A DNA stretch of 64,000 nucleotides from Manis javanica (taxonomy: Eukaryota; Chordata; Mammalia; Pholidota; Manidae), in NCBI RefSeq assembly GCF_040802235.1, contig NC_133174.1, forward strand, positions 136,701,213 to 136,765,212, in the 5' to 3' direction. The notes beneath the pieces were generated by a model. That model made no database searches. It had not been told where the DNA came from and saw only the letters and a program-made list of their open reading frames with translations. The position numbers and the translations under genes were made by a program. Numbering within the stretch: the stretch's first letter is position 1; every line of letters starts with the position of its first letter. Shown here in pieces: positions 21,626-31,605 of the stretch.

Positions 21626-22596
21626 AGTTCAAGCCCATTTCTTAAGTGCTTCGTTTTCCAAGAACACCCTTGAGTGCCTACCCAATGCAAATCCCTGCAG
21701 AGAAGGGGCGAGCCCAGTGACTCAGGAAGTGGAGGCAGCTGTTGCTATGCAGTATTTTGGCTGTCCTGGGACCTTTTTTTTTGCCCTGTTGCTGGCTGCT
21801 TATAATCCCAGTTTCACGTCTTGGGAAGCACCAGCGCAAAGCAGCAGAGCAGAGAGGGAGGCCCAACCTCAACTCCGATCTGCTTTCTAGCAACTTCCAG
21901 ACAGCCTTTTCCAGTCATCATCTAGCCACCTGGGCTCTGGAGCTTCAGTTCCTTCTAGATGGCCTCTGCCCAGACCAGGGAAGAGATGGAACATTCCAAA
22001 AATACACAGAACTGTTGTTAGTATTCAGCAGTCTTAGGGGGGTAGGGGGTTAGTGCCTGTCCTCAAACAGAAGAGGAAAGGCACAGTGGTGACGTTAGAA
22101 AAGAAAAGGTGTGGCTGAAAGGAATGTGGAGATGGTCACTGCAATAGGCCTGCCAGATGACACCATAGACCGAACAAGGCCACACTCACCTGGGGAATAT
22201 ACCAGGCCTGGCCCCTATCCCTAAGCTCATCCGCTGACATCATCAGGGTCGATTGCATGTGGGGGTGCTGACCGACACCCCAAAGGCTCTCAAAGCCCCA
22301 GGGAAGGAAATGAAAAGCCACTTTACAGGATTGCAATAAGAAATGAAACTGCCATGGAGCCTAGATCCTCGTGTCACTGGGTCCTTGGGAAGCTGACTTG
22401 CTAGGAGAAAGCTGCTTGTGGAGCCTGGAGGCAGGCTGTGGGTCCCTGGAGCAAGCTCCATCTCAGGCCTGGGCATCTCCCTGGGTACTTGGGGAAGTGG
22501 ATCCTGGCAGTCTTGGAGCTCCCATTCAGCCCTTAAGATGCAAAGACTAACCTTGTGTCCTTGTCAGGTTTGCAAACCACATCCCAAAGAGACCCC
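21626..22596. other. Single-copy sequence, no gene recognised
   Basis: No transposon or gene recognised. The frames at 21742-22053 (103 codons) and on the opposite strand show no motif. Confidence 0.4.
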
Positions 22597-22986
22597 TGAA
22601 GGGAAAATGGAAGTTTCCATGGCCAGGATCCTTACCTGATACCCATTGTGTAGGTGCAATGAGGTAATACTTAGCCCACTACCCGAGGGCATGCTTGCAT
22701 GCCCGTTGGCAATAAGCCAGTACAGCTGGTATTGCTCTCAGAAGAGCTCCGCCCGGTGCTAAGTGCAGAGGGAAGCGGGAGAGAAGAGATCCTAGAGAAA
22801 AGAGCAAGAGAGCAGGGGAGAGGAGAGGAGAGCAGAGACGGAGGCAGATGGGATTCTAGCACTCCTACCCCCATGAGGATGAAGCTTGGGATGCACCCCT
22901 TTTCATCCCCAGGGTTCATTTGTCGTTATTTGGTCTCCCTGAATCTGTAGTGAACTTGTCTGGAGCTGAAACCCTCAGGCAAGACA
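22597..22986 (+). mobile_element. Solo LTR, family A copy 2
   Basis: Same family and orientation as 19207-19626. The start 'gggaaaatggaagtttccatggccaggatcc' and end 'tgaatctgtagtgaacttgtctggagctgaaaccctcaggcaagaca' align along the length. Flanks are CCCC on the left and CTCC on the right, so at best an imperfect duplication. The poly(A) signal of copy 1 corresponds here to a GATGAAG-type sequence near 22879, so the signal is lost. A purine-rich GAGAGGAGAGG run at about 22795-22845 has no counterpart in copy 1. Confidence 0.78.
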
Positions 22987-22989
22987 CTC

Positions 22990-23065
22990 CCACACCAGAT
23001 GCCCGGCCCCGCCCTCCCCTGGCCCACCTGCCCCGGGCACCGCGCTTCCACCTGTGGGCTCTCTG
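22990..23065. other. Short GC/CpG-rich patch
   Basis: Six or so CpGs within about 75 bp directly downstream of the LTR (gcccggccccgccc and ccccgggcaccgcgc). No gene start is apparent. Confidence 0.4.
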
Positions 23066-23214
23066 CCTGCTCACTACCGCCAAGGCTTCATAGCCAGGCT
23101 CCATTCCAGTCTCAGCAGTCTCCCAGTTCTTCCTTACGTGGATAACGACAATGTGAAAACAGCCCAGAGGATGGCAGGGGGCAGATCAGAGCTGGAGGGG
23201 CATGGAATGGGAAG

Positions 23215-23325
23215 GTGGGGGCCTGGGTTTCAGAGCTCAGGCTGACTTTGGTGAAGGGTCTCAGACAACTCCTTTCACCTCTGAACCTCAGTGTCTGTAA
23301 CTGCAACGGGTGAGGACAGACTTGG
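23215..23325 (+). mobile_element. MIR SINE fragment, diverged
   Basis: Sense MIR-like block 'gactttggtgaagggtctcagacaactcctttcacctctgaacctcagtgtctgtaactgcaa', equivalent to the 'accttgggcaagttacttaacctctctgtgcctcagtttcctcatctgtaa' part. Confidence 0.5.
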
Positions 23326-23384
23326 TATGAAAAAGACCAAGCAAGAGAATAAGGAATGTAATTGACAAACAATTGAATCGAATG

Positions 23385-23565
23385 TGTCCTACACTGTCCT
23401 AGACTCTTTACAAATGTTACCTCATTTAATCTGCATCACAATCCTTGTTTTGGTTACCAAAGAGGAAACTAAGGCACAGAGAGGTTAAGTAACTTGCTCA
23501 AGGTCACAGTTGGCAAGCCTCCGAGCTGGGATTTGCACCCCGCTCATCTAGCTGCAGAATCTGGA
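23385..23565 (-). mobile_element. MIR SINE, well preserved
   Basis: Antisense MIR: 'agactctttacaaatgttacctcatttaatctgcatcac', 'aaagaggaaactaaggcacagagaggttaagtaacttgctcaaggtcacagttggcaagcctccgagctgggatttgcacccc'. Confidence 0.92.
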
Positions 23566-24964
23566 CTTGCAACCATGATCGTATGCTGAGGAGCAGAGGC
23601 TGTTTCCACTCCCTCTGCTTCGGACTTCTCCTTCCCCTACTTGGCGCTGTCGCTCACACACCCGCGGGCTAGCTACAGACCCTCTAGAAAGGGACACCCA
23701 GGAGAACCTGCAGAGCCTCCAGGCCTCGTTCTGGGCACCAGTTACTACTCCCAAGGCTCGACCGTGCGCCTCAGAGACTCACAGGACCCTGGCTTCTGAG
23801 GTCCACAGCATCGATCTTGCTCACAGCCATGTCCTCACTTATCATGATTCTTTAATCAATAGCCCCTTCAGCAACTGCAACTTGGAGCTGGTCTTCCTGG
23901 ACATGACCTTTGGCCGGGACCAGTCTCTTCTAGGTGGCCAGCGCAAGTTCCCCCAGAGAGGAGCGTCAGGAGCTTTGTCCTTTGCAGAGAGTGCCAGGCC
24001 ACGGTTCGAAGTTGTCACTTGGCTTTCATATAATAAATGTCTGCCTTGGGAGATAAACGGACTTCATTTCCTTTTCCCTCATTTTGTGAAGCCTGCTTGG
24101 CTTACAGGTAGTTTTAAAAGCAAGAAAAGGAGTTGGGAACACCTTGTTGAGAGCAAAACAGAGCTCGGTTAGTCCCCTGCAAGACATTCTCCAGAGCCTC
24201 TCTCTTCCTCCACCTGCCCCTTCAGAGAGCAGGACTACAAAAGGCAGATCATTCCCATGAGACACAGCAAGTAGCCAGCTCAGAGCGCACTCCTACCCTG
24301 GCAGCTTTCGAGTCTATTTCACAGCCTTCTCAGAATCCTCTTATCCAAATATATTCAGATAATAAAACCACTATAGAACTACAATGACACAGTTAAACAA
24401 AAATGCCTGATGGTTTTATTTGTTTTTTTATCCTTCGTCTCGGGGAAGGAGAAGCATCGTACAGACACTTACCAAGGCAGCCCCGTCTTGAGAACAGCTG
24501 AGGCCTCCATCTTGGTGCCCCCGACCACGCATCAGGATTTTAATCCCCAACATCTTCATCACTGAGGTCACCGTTCCAAGTTCGCCCTGGCAAGGAGAGG
24601 CAAGCCTGCAACATGGAAAATAGCTCCCATGTCATGCTTTTCTTCAGGTCTAAAAGGAATCCACACATAATCAGAAATTCTTTGTGATGTAGGGCAGGGA
24701 AAATAATGGGAAAGGAGGCAATGATTACAAACAGGACAGCTGAAAGAAGATGGCGGATAGTTGATTAAATGTGGAAGTTAGCCTCTATGGGTAAATAGCC
24801 CCAACATGCTCTCCTTTAAGAAGAGCACAAGCTCCTTGATGGCATTCAATCAGAGAAATAATGGGTGGAAGAAAATCAATATCCACTGAGTTTCCAGAGA
24901 GTGGAGGGCACAAAGCTATATGTTCCATGTGTGTGGCCTCCCCGAAGCTGCAGAATGCCCCTGG
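23566..24964. other. 1.4 kb single-copy sequence, no gene recognised
   Basis: Nothing recognisable. A 96-codon forward frame (23882-24172) is free of repeats but shows no motif. A few CpGs cluster at about 23640-23680 and 23755-23770. Confidence 0.4.
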
Positions 24965-25078
24965 AAGGGGGATGTTGTCACCATTCACTCAACAGATGAG
25001 GAAACCAGAGCTCAGAGAGGAAGTGGCTTACCTAGGGCTGCATGACCAGGAAGTGGCAGAGCTGGTGCTCAAGCATCA
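24965..25078 (-). mobile_element. MIR SINE
   Basis: Antisense MIR: 'caacagatgaggaaaccagagctcagagaggaagtggcttacctagggctgcatgaccaggaagtggcagagctgg'. Confidence 0.78.
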
Positions 25079-25560
25079 GGAGGCCTTGCTCTTTCTGAGG
25101 AAACCAGAGAAAGGCACTGTAGGAAATACAGTTAATCGTTTTGACTTGCAGGAAGCCTAGGATTTCCCAGGGTCTGAGTCCCTTTGATGCATACTGCCTA
25201 CCCGCTTAACACCCTCACTTAAGGGGCAAGAGAACGCTTCCCTGTACTTCCTGGTACTCTAATTCAGCGACTATTCTTGGTAGCTATCCTTGGAGTTCCA
25301 GCTATTTGGTTACATGCTTCATTCTTTTGGTATTTTCAGAAGCCATAGACTAAATCCTTGGCCACTTCCATTACTTAGGAATCTTTTGGTTACAAGTGAC
25401 AGAAATCAAACTCTATCTAGCCTAAGCTCCCGCAAGACCCCGCAGATAAAAAATCCAAAGGCTGGAAAGAGCAAGAATCCTCAGAAACAACAAGAACAAG
25501 GAATTCAAATACCATGAGCATACACACATTCACTTAGGAATGTCCACGCTCACTCCCACT
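25079..25560. other. Unassigned, with an old repeat-like block
   Basis: The block at about 25370-25430 ('aggaatcttttggttacaagtgacagaaatcaaactc..agcctaagc') resembles a dispersed mammalian repeat I have seen repeatedly but cannot name. A related block is at 41180-41340. No gene recognised. Confidence 0.3.
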
Positions 25561-25596
25561 GTGTGTGTGTGTGTGTGTGTGTATGCGTGTGTGTGT
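25561..25596. repeat. (GT)n microsatellite
   Basis: Eleven pure GT units, a short TATGC break, then further GT units. Confidence 0.97.
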
Positions 25597-26884
25597 TAAA
25601 ATTTTACAATGTGTAGCTTTAGGCCTGACTCTTTTGAGGTCAAGTTTAAAAATCCAACAGAAAGGATTTCATCCAGCTTGAGATAACATCTACACCAACA
25701 AAGGCCAAAGGGCAAGGTCAGGGTATGGCAGCTTTGAGGGGAATCATGTGAAAGGAGAGAGGCTCAGGAAAGGGGCAGGTGACAGGCAATCCTATTGAGG
25801 CTTGTGTATCTGTTTATAGATTGGCTTCCTTTAAAAATGCCCACCCTAGTCCAGTCAGCTACAGCTGGGAACAGTCAGGTTGTACTCAGCATGTTCGACC
25901 AACAACTGCTGCTTGAGCTGGGGCTGAAGGTGGGACCAGCCCTATACTAGACAAATCGAAAGCCTGCTCAGAATCTGGGAGCTATGGAAGCCCGAGGATG
26001 TAGCACTCAATCCTGTTACAGGCACACATGAAGGCTAAGGCCCTAAAGGCTGTGTGACAGTCACTCTATGCTCTTCACCTGTAGCTTCCCCTCTCAAGCA
26101 ACCTTAGTCAAGCTCTGGCTGGCTGACAGTCCTGCCACAACCATCCCCCAGGTCATTAGAGAAACTCTTATAGGCAGAACTTGCCATGAAAGGGCTAGCG
26201 TGAGTCCTACTCATCAGCCATTTTAGCTCATTTCAGTTCATTTTTCCACATCCACAGAGACCACATATTGCCTGCTACCTTAAGCTCCATTTCTTTTCCT
26301 GTCACTAGGCATAGGATTGGTGTCCACATTCATCTTACCTGCAGTGAAGCTCAAAAAGCAGCTTACTTTTCATTGCCATCTCATCTCAGGTTCTTAGAAA
26401 ACTTTTCTACTCCTTCCCTCATTATCAGAGATTATAAACCAGTGGCCCACTGACTAACTCTGATCTGCAGACCAGCCTTGTATGGTGTGTAGTATTTCAA
26501 AAAATATGAATTATTTGCCAACTTAGAATTTAGGAGATTCATTCATGAATATGCAAGTTTCCAGCTTCTCATGAAAACTTGGGAGACCTGGCCACACTTG
26601 GCCTCAGTCCCTCTTGGCAACAATCAGCTGGAGCTGAGTATGGCTGCACTCTTGCATGGAGCATGCATGCTTCGGGCTATCCTCTGGGGTCTGAAGCCCG
26701 TTTCCCTCACTGCCTCCACTCATTATCTGTCTGGCCTCTGGAGGCCTTTAAGACCCTGCCTTCAATAGCTTTTTACTTCCTTTGTGTATAAGAAGGGTGT
26801 TCCACTTTAATTTGTCTTTCACCTTAAACCATTTTTGGGGAACCAGTTAGGTATAAGTTACAAAACATTACTTATTAAAAAGAG
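25597..26884. other. 1.3 kb single-copy sequence, no gene recognised
   Basis: No repeat or gene recognised. Frames of 61-70 codons only. Confidence 0.4.
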
Positions 26885-27630
26885 ATGAATGCAAAACCTT
26901 TGATGGCTTCACAGTAACGTTGGAATGAAGTCCAGACTCTCAGCATAACATCCAAGACCCTTCATGATCGAACTGCAAACTACATTTCCATACCATGGCC
27001 CACCATGCTCCACCACGTGTGCTCTGCAAAAGCCACACCCAGCCACTCTTCATTTCCCAGGTCCACCATGGCAATATCCTGCATGTCACAGCTCCTGCTC
27101 CCTCTGCCTAGAATGCCCTTCACCTGGCCAGCCAACTCCTGTGAGCCTGCACAGCCCAGTACAACACCATCCCTCTCCACAGCCCTCCAACTGCATGCCT
27201 GCCCAGGGCCACCTGCCAACCCATACAGTGTCTTCGTGAAAATCAGAAAAATATGCCCCTTCCTCGAGACATGTTCTTCTATTTGCTAGAAAACTGTCCT
27301 CATAAATATACACATTTTTTCATACCTACAGAATGGATGGCTTCTACTAAAATGGGGCAGCCTTGTGCAGCACGTGACCTGCGGGGCGGTATTTAGCAGT
27401 CCCACTCCTGCCAGAACAGAATGAACAACTCTGCTGTGTTCTCACAGTAATGCTTCACACCTCTACCACAGAATAGGAGATACTAAGGGGCTGCCCGTGT
27501 CTGTCATCCCTACAGATAGGTCATGAGTTTCTCAGGGACCAGAAACCACATATTCATGATTTCAGGCTTCTCAGAACTTATGGAAAGCATTCCATAATGG
27601 ACACTGAATCAATTTGTCAACTATTCAATT
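26885..27630 (-). mobile_element. L2 LINE, 3' region
   Basis: Antisense L2 in the expected order: 'gatggcttcacagtaacgttggaatgaagtccagactctcagcataacatccaagacccttcatgatc', 'cagctcctgctccctctgcctagaatgcccttcacc', then 'cagataggtcatgagtttctcagggaccagaaacca' near 27515. The segment at 27290-27480 is weaker. Opposing frames of 75-94 codons are shadows. Confidence 0.72.
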
Positions 27631-28313
27631 GTGAACACCTGACGGCTGGATGGAGCAGATAGAAAATAGCACGATCAGACAGCCTGAAGGGGAGTGGAGG
27701 GTTCAGCTGACACCAGCTCATGGACAAAGGGGCCCAGAGAATCCCTTAAAAGCAATGGGGTTTGAATTGTCAGGAACAGTATTAGACTTGGAGATCTACA
27801 ATGCCATTAAAAGAAAAACTGAGAGGACTGAACTAAAATGTGTTATTCCATTCTCAAAATGGATTTTCCTTTGTATTTTTCTGACGCCTAACACAATAAA
27901 ATAGCTTCAGCCCGACAGCCATCTTATTTAAATGAAAACATGATTTAATGAAATGACATTTTATGAGCTATAAACCAAGCAAATATTTGACATGAAGTGG
28001 AAGGGTAGCAGGGAGGAGAGAAAGGGTAAGAAAAGCAAGGGAAAACCGAAGAAGGACATGGGCCCATTTTATGGTTGTCATGTCTGCAGTGCCTGGCCCA
28101 GGGCATGAATGAGGAGAAGCAGGGAAAGCAGGTGTGTGTAACGGAGTGCAGAGAGCATCAAGTCAGAAAAAAGAACTAATGACACTTAACCTGACTGCCT
28201 AGAGCGAGAGCCACCCAGTCTTTTCTTGTGTAAATTACCCGAGGCTTCTGAGAAATGCGCCTACCCTCAGTTAGATAACTAGAAGTGGGCAACAGCCTGG
28301 GAACGCCTGGGGA
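27631..28313. other. Single-copy sequence preceding an LTR
   Basis: No gene recognised. The 10-mer ATCAAGTCAG at 28157-28166 recurs at 28697-28706, beyond the LTR. The LTR 5' boundary may lie somewhere in 28160-28313. Confidence 0.4.
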
Positions 28314-28671
28314 TGTCACCCGTGATAAGTCACATAGACATGCTTGGGTAAGCAAGAGATAACAATTGAAGCGGGCAGGCAACTGGCGCGTTCCCTAAAA
28401 AGGTTACAATGTTTCCCATTGGTTACAATATGGAGTGTGTTTTAAACCTATTAGTTGTAGAACTGCGCGGGCTTTGGTGTAACTGCTGTGAAGATCCTAT
28501 ATAATCAGTACCCAAAGTTGCTTCGGGGTCGGCAGCTCGGACTCCGCCTGCGTGTCAGGGGAGGTGCTGTTGACCCCAGCTTGCTGGCTGAATAAAGACT
28601 TTGCTTGGATTTTCATCTCCGTGTCCGTGTGTCTTGTTCTCTGGGAAACCCCGGAGTCCTAGACCCTAACA
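28314..28671 (+). mobile_element. Retroviral-type (class I-like) solo LTR with intact promoter signals
   Basis: Shows the canonical U3-R-U5 layout: a CCAAT box (as ATTGG, 28418-28422), TATATAA (28498-28504), a CpG-rich start of R, AATAAA (28591-28596) and a GT-rich stretch after it. It ends CCTAACA at about 28671. The 5' edge is uncertain (TGTCACC at 28314 is one candidate) and I find no clean short duplication. Many intact CpGs imply a relatively young insertion. No gag, pol or env sequence lies next to it. Confidence 0.72.
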
Positions 28672-29259
28672 GTGTGAAGACACAAAAGGCGGAACAATCA
28701 AGTCAGTAGGATCTGCTCAACAGCATCAACAGCAGGCCAGGGAGAGCTCTGTGAGCAGATACCACCAGTATTCCCAGAGGACTTGCCTTGACAGGCAGGG
28801 CTTTCTCTGTTCGTAGCCCAAATCATGGGCTAGCTGCACCCCCAGGGCAGTACCACCAAGACTTAGAAGGGTCTAGGCCACTCAAGGTGGTATCTACTCC
28901 CTCCAAGGTCAGGAATGATCTCAAATCAGCCAGGTCTGAAGTCAGGGCCCTGTCTTCCAACTAGACAGGAGGCTCCAGGTCTCCCTCGCCTAGCCCAAGA
29001 GAAACAATCCAAGCTATAATTTGCTCTTCAGAATTTCCCTTTCTCCACTGCTGAGGCTGCAGTTTGTGGTCTACTGAGCTTCTCTTCCTCTTTAGCCCAT
29101 GCCTAATCAGTGGAGGAGCCAAGAGGTATTTTCTTGCACTGCTGTGCCCAGTGCCTTTGAACTGCCTTTCATCCACTCTTGGCTAAAAAGAGAAGTTCTA
29201 CTGAACTAGAAAGACCAGAGACTCCTTAGGGCAGAGTCCATTCCTAAAAATGAAACATC
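28672..29259. other. Single-copy sequence, no gene recognised
   Basis: Nothing recognisable on either strand. Confidence 0.4.
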
Positions 29260-29347
29260 CTTTGACAGCAGGACCAATCCTGTTTCAGCCCAGTCTATCC
29301 TTCTTAAAACATAGCTCTGGCCATGTCACTCCCCTCTTTGGGGGCTT
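29260..29347 (-). mobile_element. L2 fragment
   Basis: Antisense L2 block 'catagctctggccatgtcactcccctctttgggggctta', equivalent to 'agatcatgtcactcccctgcttaaaaccc' in the family. Confidence 0.5.
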
Positions 29348-29349
29348 AC

Positions 29350-29575
29350 ATCATACCAGACCCATACCCAGTGCTTTATATGTAATTAGTCATGCAACAT
29401 CACCAAAGTCTCACTGGACAGGTACTATTATTTGTCACCTCCATTTCAATTTCATAGGTGAGGCTTAGGTCAAATTCACGTCATTAAATAAATAAGTGGT
29501 ATATCCCAAATTTGAACTCAAGCTTGTCCAAGGCTAAAGCCCCATGCCCCTAATCACTAAACCAAGACTTCTCCA
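29350..29575 (-). mobile_element. MIR SINE, diverged
   Basis: Antisense MIR: 'cccagtgctttatatgtaattagtcatgcaacatcacc', 'aggtactattatttgtcacctccatttcaatttcataggtgaggcttaggtcaaattcacgtcattaaataaataagtgg', ending 'tgcccctaatcactaaacc'. Confidence 0.65.
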
Positions 29576-29579
29576 GAGC

Positions 29580-29725
29580 AGTACTAGTCTATAGGATGTG
29601 GTTAAAATGCAAATTCTCATTCAGTGGGTCTGGGATGGGGCCTGAGATTCTGCATTTCTGACAAGCTCCCAGGGTATGCTGATTCTGTGATCCCCACATT
29701 TTGAGGGGCAATGCTCTAGAATTTT
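29580..29725 (+). mobile_element. MER5A-like hAT-Charlie element
   Basis: 'ttaaaatgcaaattctcattcagtgggtctgggatggggcctgagattctgcatttctgacaagctcccagggtatgctgattctg' follows MER5A in sense. Terminal inverted sequences are degraded. Confidence 0.78.
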
Positions 29726-31519
29726 CTATTTTCCAGAGAAAAGGCCCAATAATTTTGGTTCATCTACCTTAGAAGCATGAAGACTTCTATCATATAGACT
29801 TCCTCTGGCCACCAGCTAAGGATATCATTTGCCTAAAGACATAATTGCCAAGAAATGGGCATGATTCTCCCAGCCTTCCTAGGAAATAACAAAGAGAAGC
29901 TAACAGAAAAGGAATCCCCATGAAATCCCCACATTTGTGGCCCTTCAGTGTTCCCTCCCGTCTCCCACCAGCAGATCTCTCACCTTTGTTCTATACCAAA
30001 GCAGGGCTGAGTGAAGTTCCTAGCAATCTCCCCTTGGAGCTGCAGAGCAAGCACCTGGATCGCCTACTCCTTTTATCTGCACGCCGCTAAGCCAGAGGCA
30101 TTGTGGGGCTCTATATCATAGACGCATTGGCCCAACACTCAGTTCCACTGTAACACTACATATCTTGGCACCAAAGCCCATTAATACAAGTGTTGGTGTC
30201 AGTTAATAAGCAGGCAATTGCTATAAATATGCCTCCTTAAATAGGGACTTAGGAAAAGTCAAATAAATAAAATGAGTACATTGGCAGTAGCAGCAGGTCA
30301 GCTGAGGCTTCAGTCTCACAAGAGTTTATTTAGGTACTATATGCACAGGTGAGGGCCAAACCCTTCTGGAAAAACTTGTCCCTAATACCCAGAAGTTCCC
30401 CTTTCAAAATGGAAGTTGACACCAGGCCCAAGTCATCCTTTCGTGGGTCTTTTTTCTTTAGAAAACACATAATAACCTTTCAAATGTTCCAGAGATGTAT
30501 GGACAATGAAGAGTTCCCATTGCTCATCCCATCATCATGCAAGGCGTGTGCCATAAGGTAACATGGCACCACAGTGTGAATTCGCAGCAAGCCCGCCCCT
30601 CCAGCAGAGGCAAGTATGCGAGCTCTGAACAGATTTTGATAATGAAGGGTGTTGCCTTTCCTCAAAACAATGTTTTTGGGGTGTCCTTAAAGGAGGAATT
30701 CTACAACCTGTCTGGATCTGCTTAGTTCCACAAAGTCTGAGTTGACAGCTAATAATTAATTAACAATGAATAGTGTCTTGCTGCCCATCACAGCCACGGG
30801 TACGCTCATCTCTGAAAAGAGAAAGATGTGCGAATGTGGCAGCCTTCATAATCCCCACAGCTTTCAGTTCGCTGACTGGTGGGGCACTCCAGTTCCCTTC
30901 TGAGCACAACTCCATGAGTTGGGGAGGGATGAGCAACAGCTTTTGGAAGCCAGACCACAGAAGCCACCTGCCAACAGGACAGAAGTTCAGGGTCCAGAAG
31001 CTCAGGTACCAGCCCTTTTCAGTCAGCAACTCCATTGCCTTCCTCTACAGCCCTTCCCTCACTAACTTAGCTCAATTCTGCGCGGTTCTGCAGAGCATTT
31101 TCCATGTTCCAGGCCCTACGGGCTCTGAGATTAACAGGCTAGGTGCTTCAAAGGGGCTTGGCCACCACGCTGGGCTGTGGTCAATGAGAGCACAGTAAAA
31201 CTGTCTTGCTGACTGTTACCGAGGTATACAGCCCTGGGCCTGGCAGGGCCCTTTCCTACTCTCTCCTTGTAAGACATTAACCACCTCGTTTGAAGGGCTA
31301 TGGCCTTAAATACACAGACACGAATGGGCAGACCCTCCCTGATACCTAGGAGCCACCTACCCGCCTGACATGGAAGCCAGATTTTGGGAGATGGGAGGAG
31401 AGGGGGCTGGGGCCATTTGTTCAAGTCACGTGGGGGAATCTGTCCAACCATGGCTATAGCACACTCAGGGGCAGTGGCAAGGTTAGGACATAACTGGCAG
31501 CTTCCCGGGTGCCAAGGGC
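29726..31519. other. 1.8 kb single-copy sequence, no gene recognised
   Basis: Includes an AT-rich homeodomain-site patch near 30740-30765 (agctaataattaattaac) and a possible short L2-like patch near 31095-31140. Frames of 141 (30773-31198 forward) and 131 codons (31131-31526 reverse) show no recognisable motif. Confidence 0.4.
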
Positions 31520-31605
31520 CCTGCATTCTAGCCTAGCCCTGCCATGGACTGGCTGTGTGACCTTAAGCAGGTCCCCTCCTTTCTTTGGAGAAACCAAGGT
31601 ATCTA
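31520..31605 (+). mobile_element. MIR SINE fragment
   Basis: Sense MIR core: 'agccctgccatggactggctgtgtgaccttaagcaggtcccctcctttc'. Confidence 0.62.

Noticed and set aside
19207..22986. A single provirus bounded by the two family A LTRs
   Set aside because: The two LTRs are too diverged, copy 1 has its own complete CCCTA duplication, and the interval holds MIRs and single-copy DNA, not gag-pol-env sequence.
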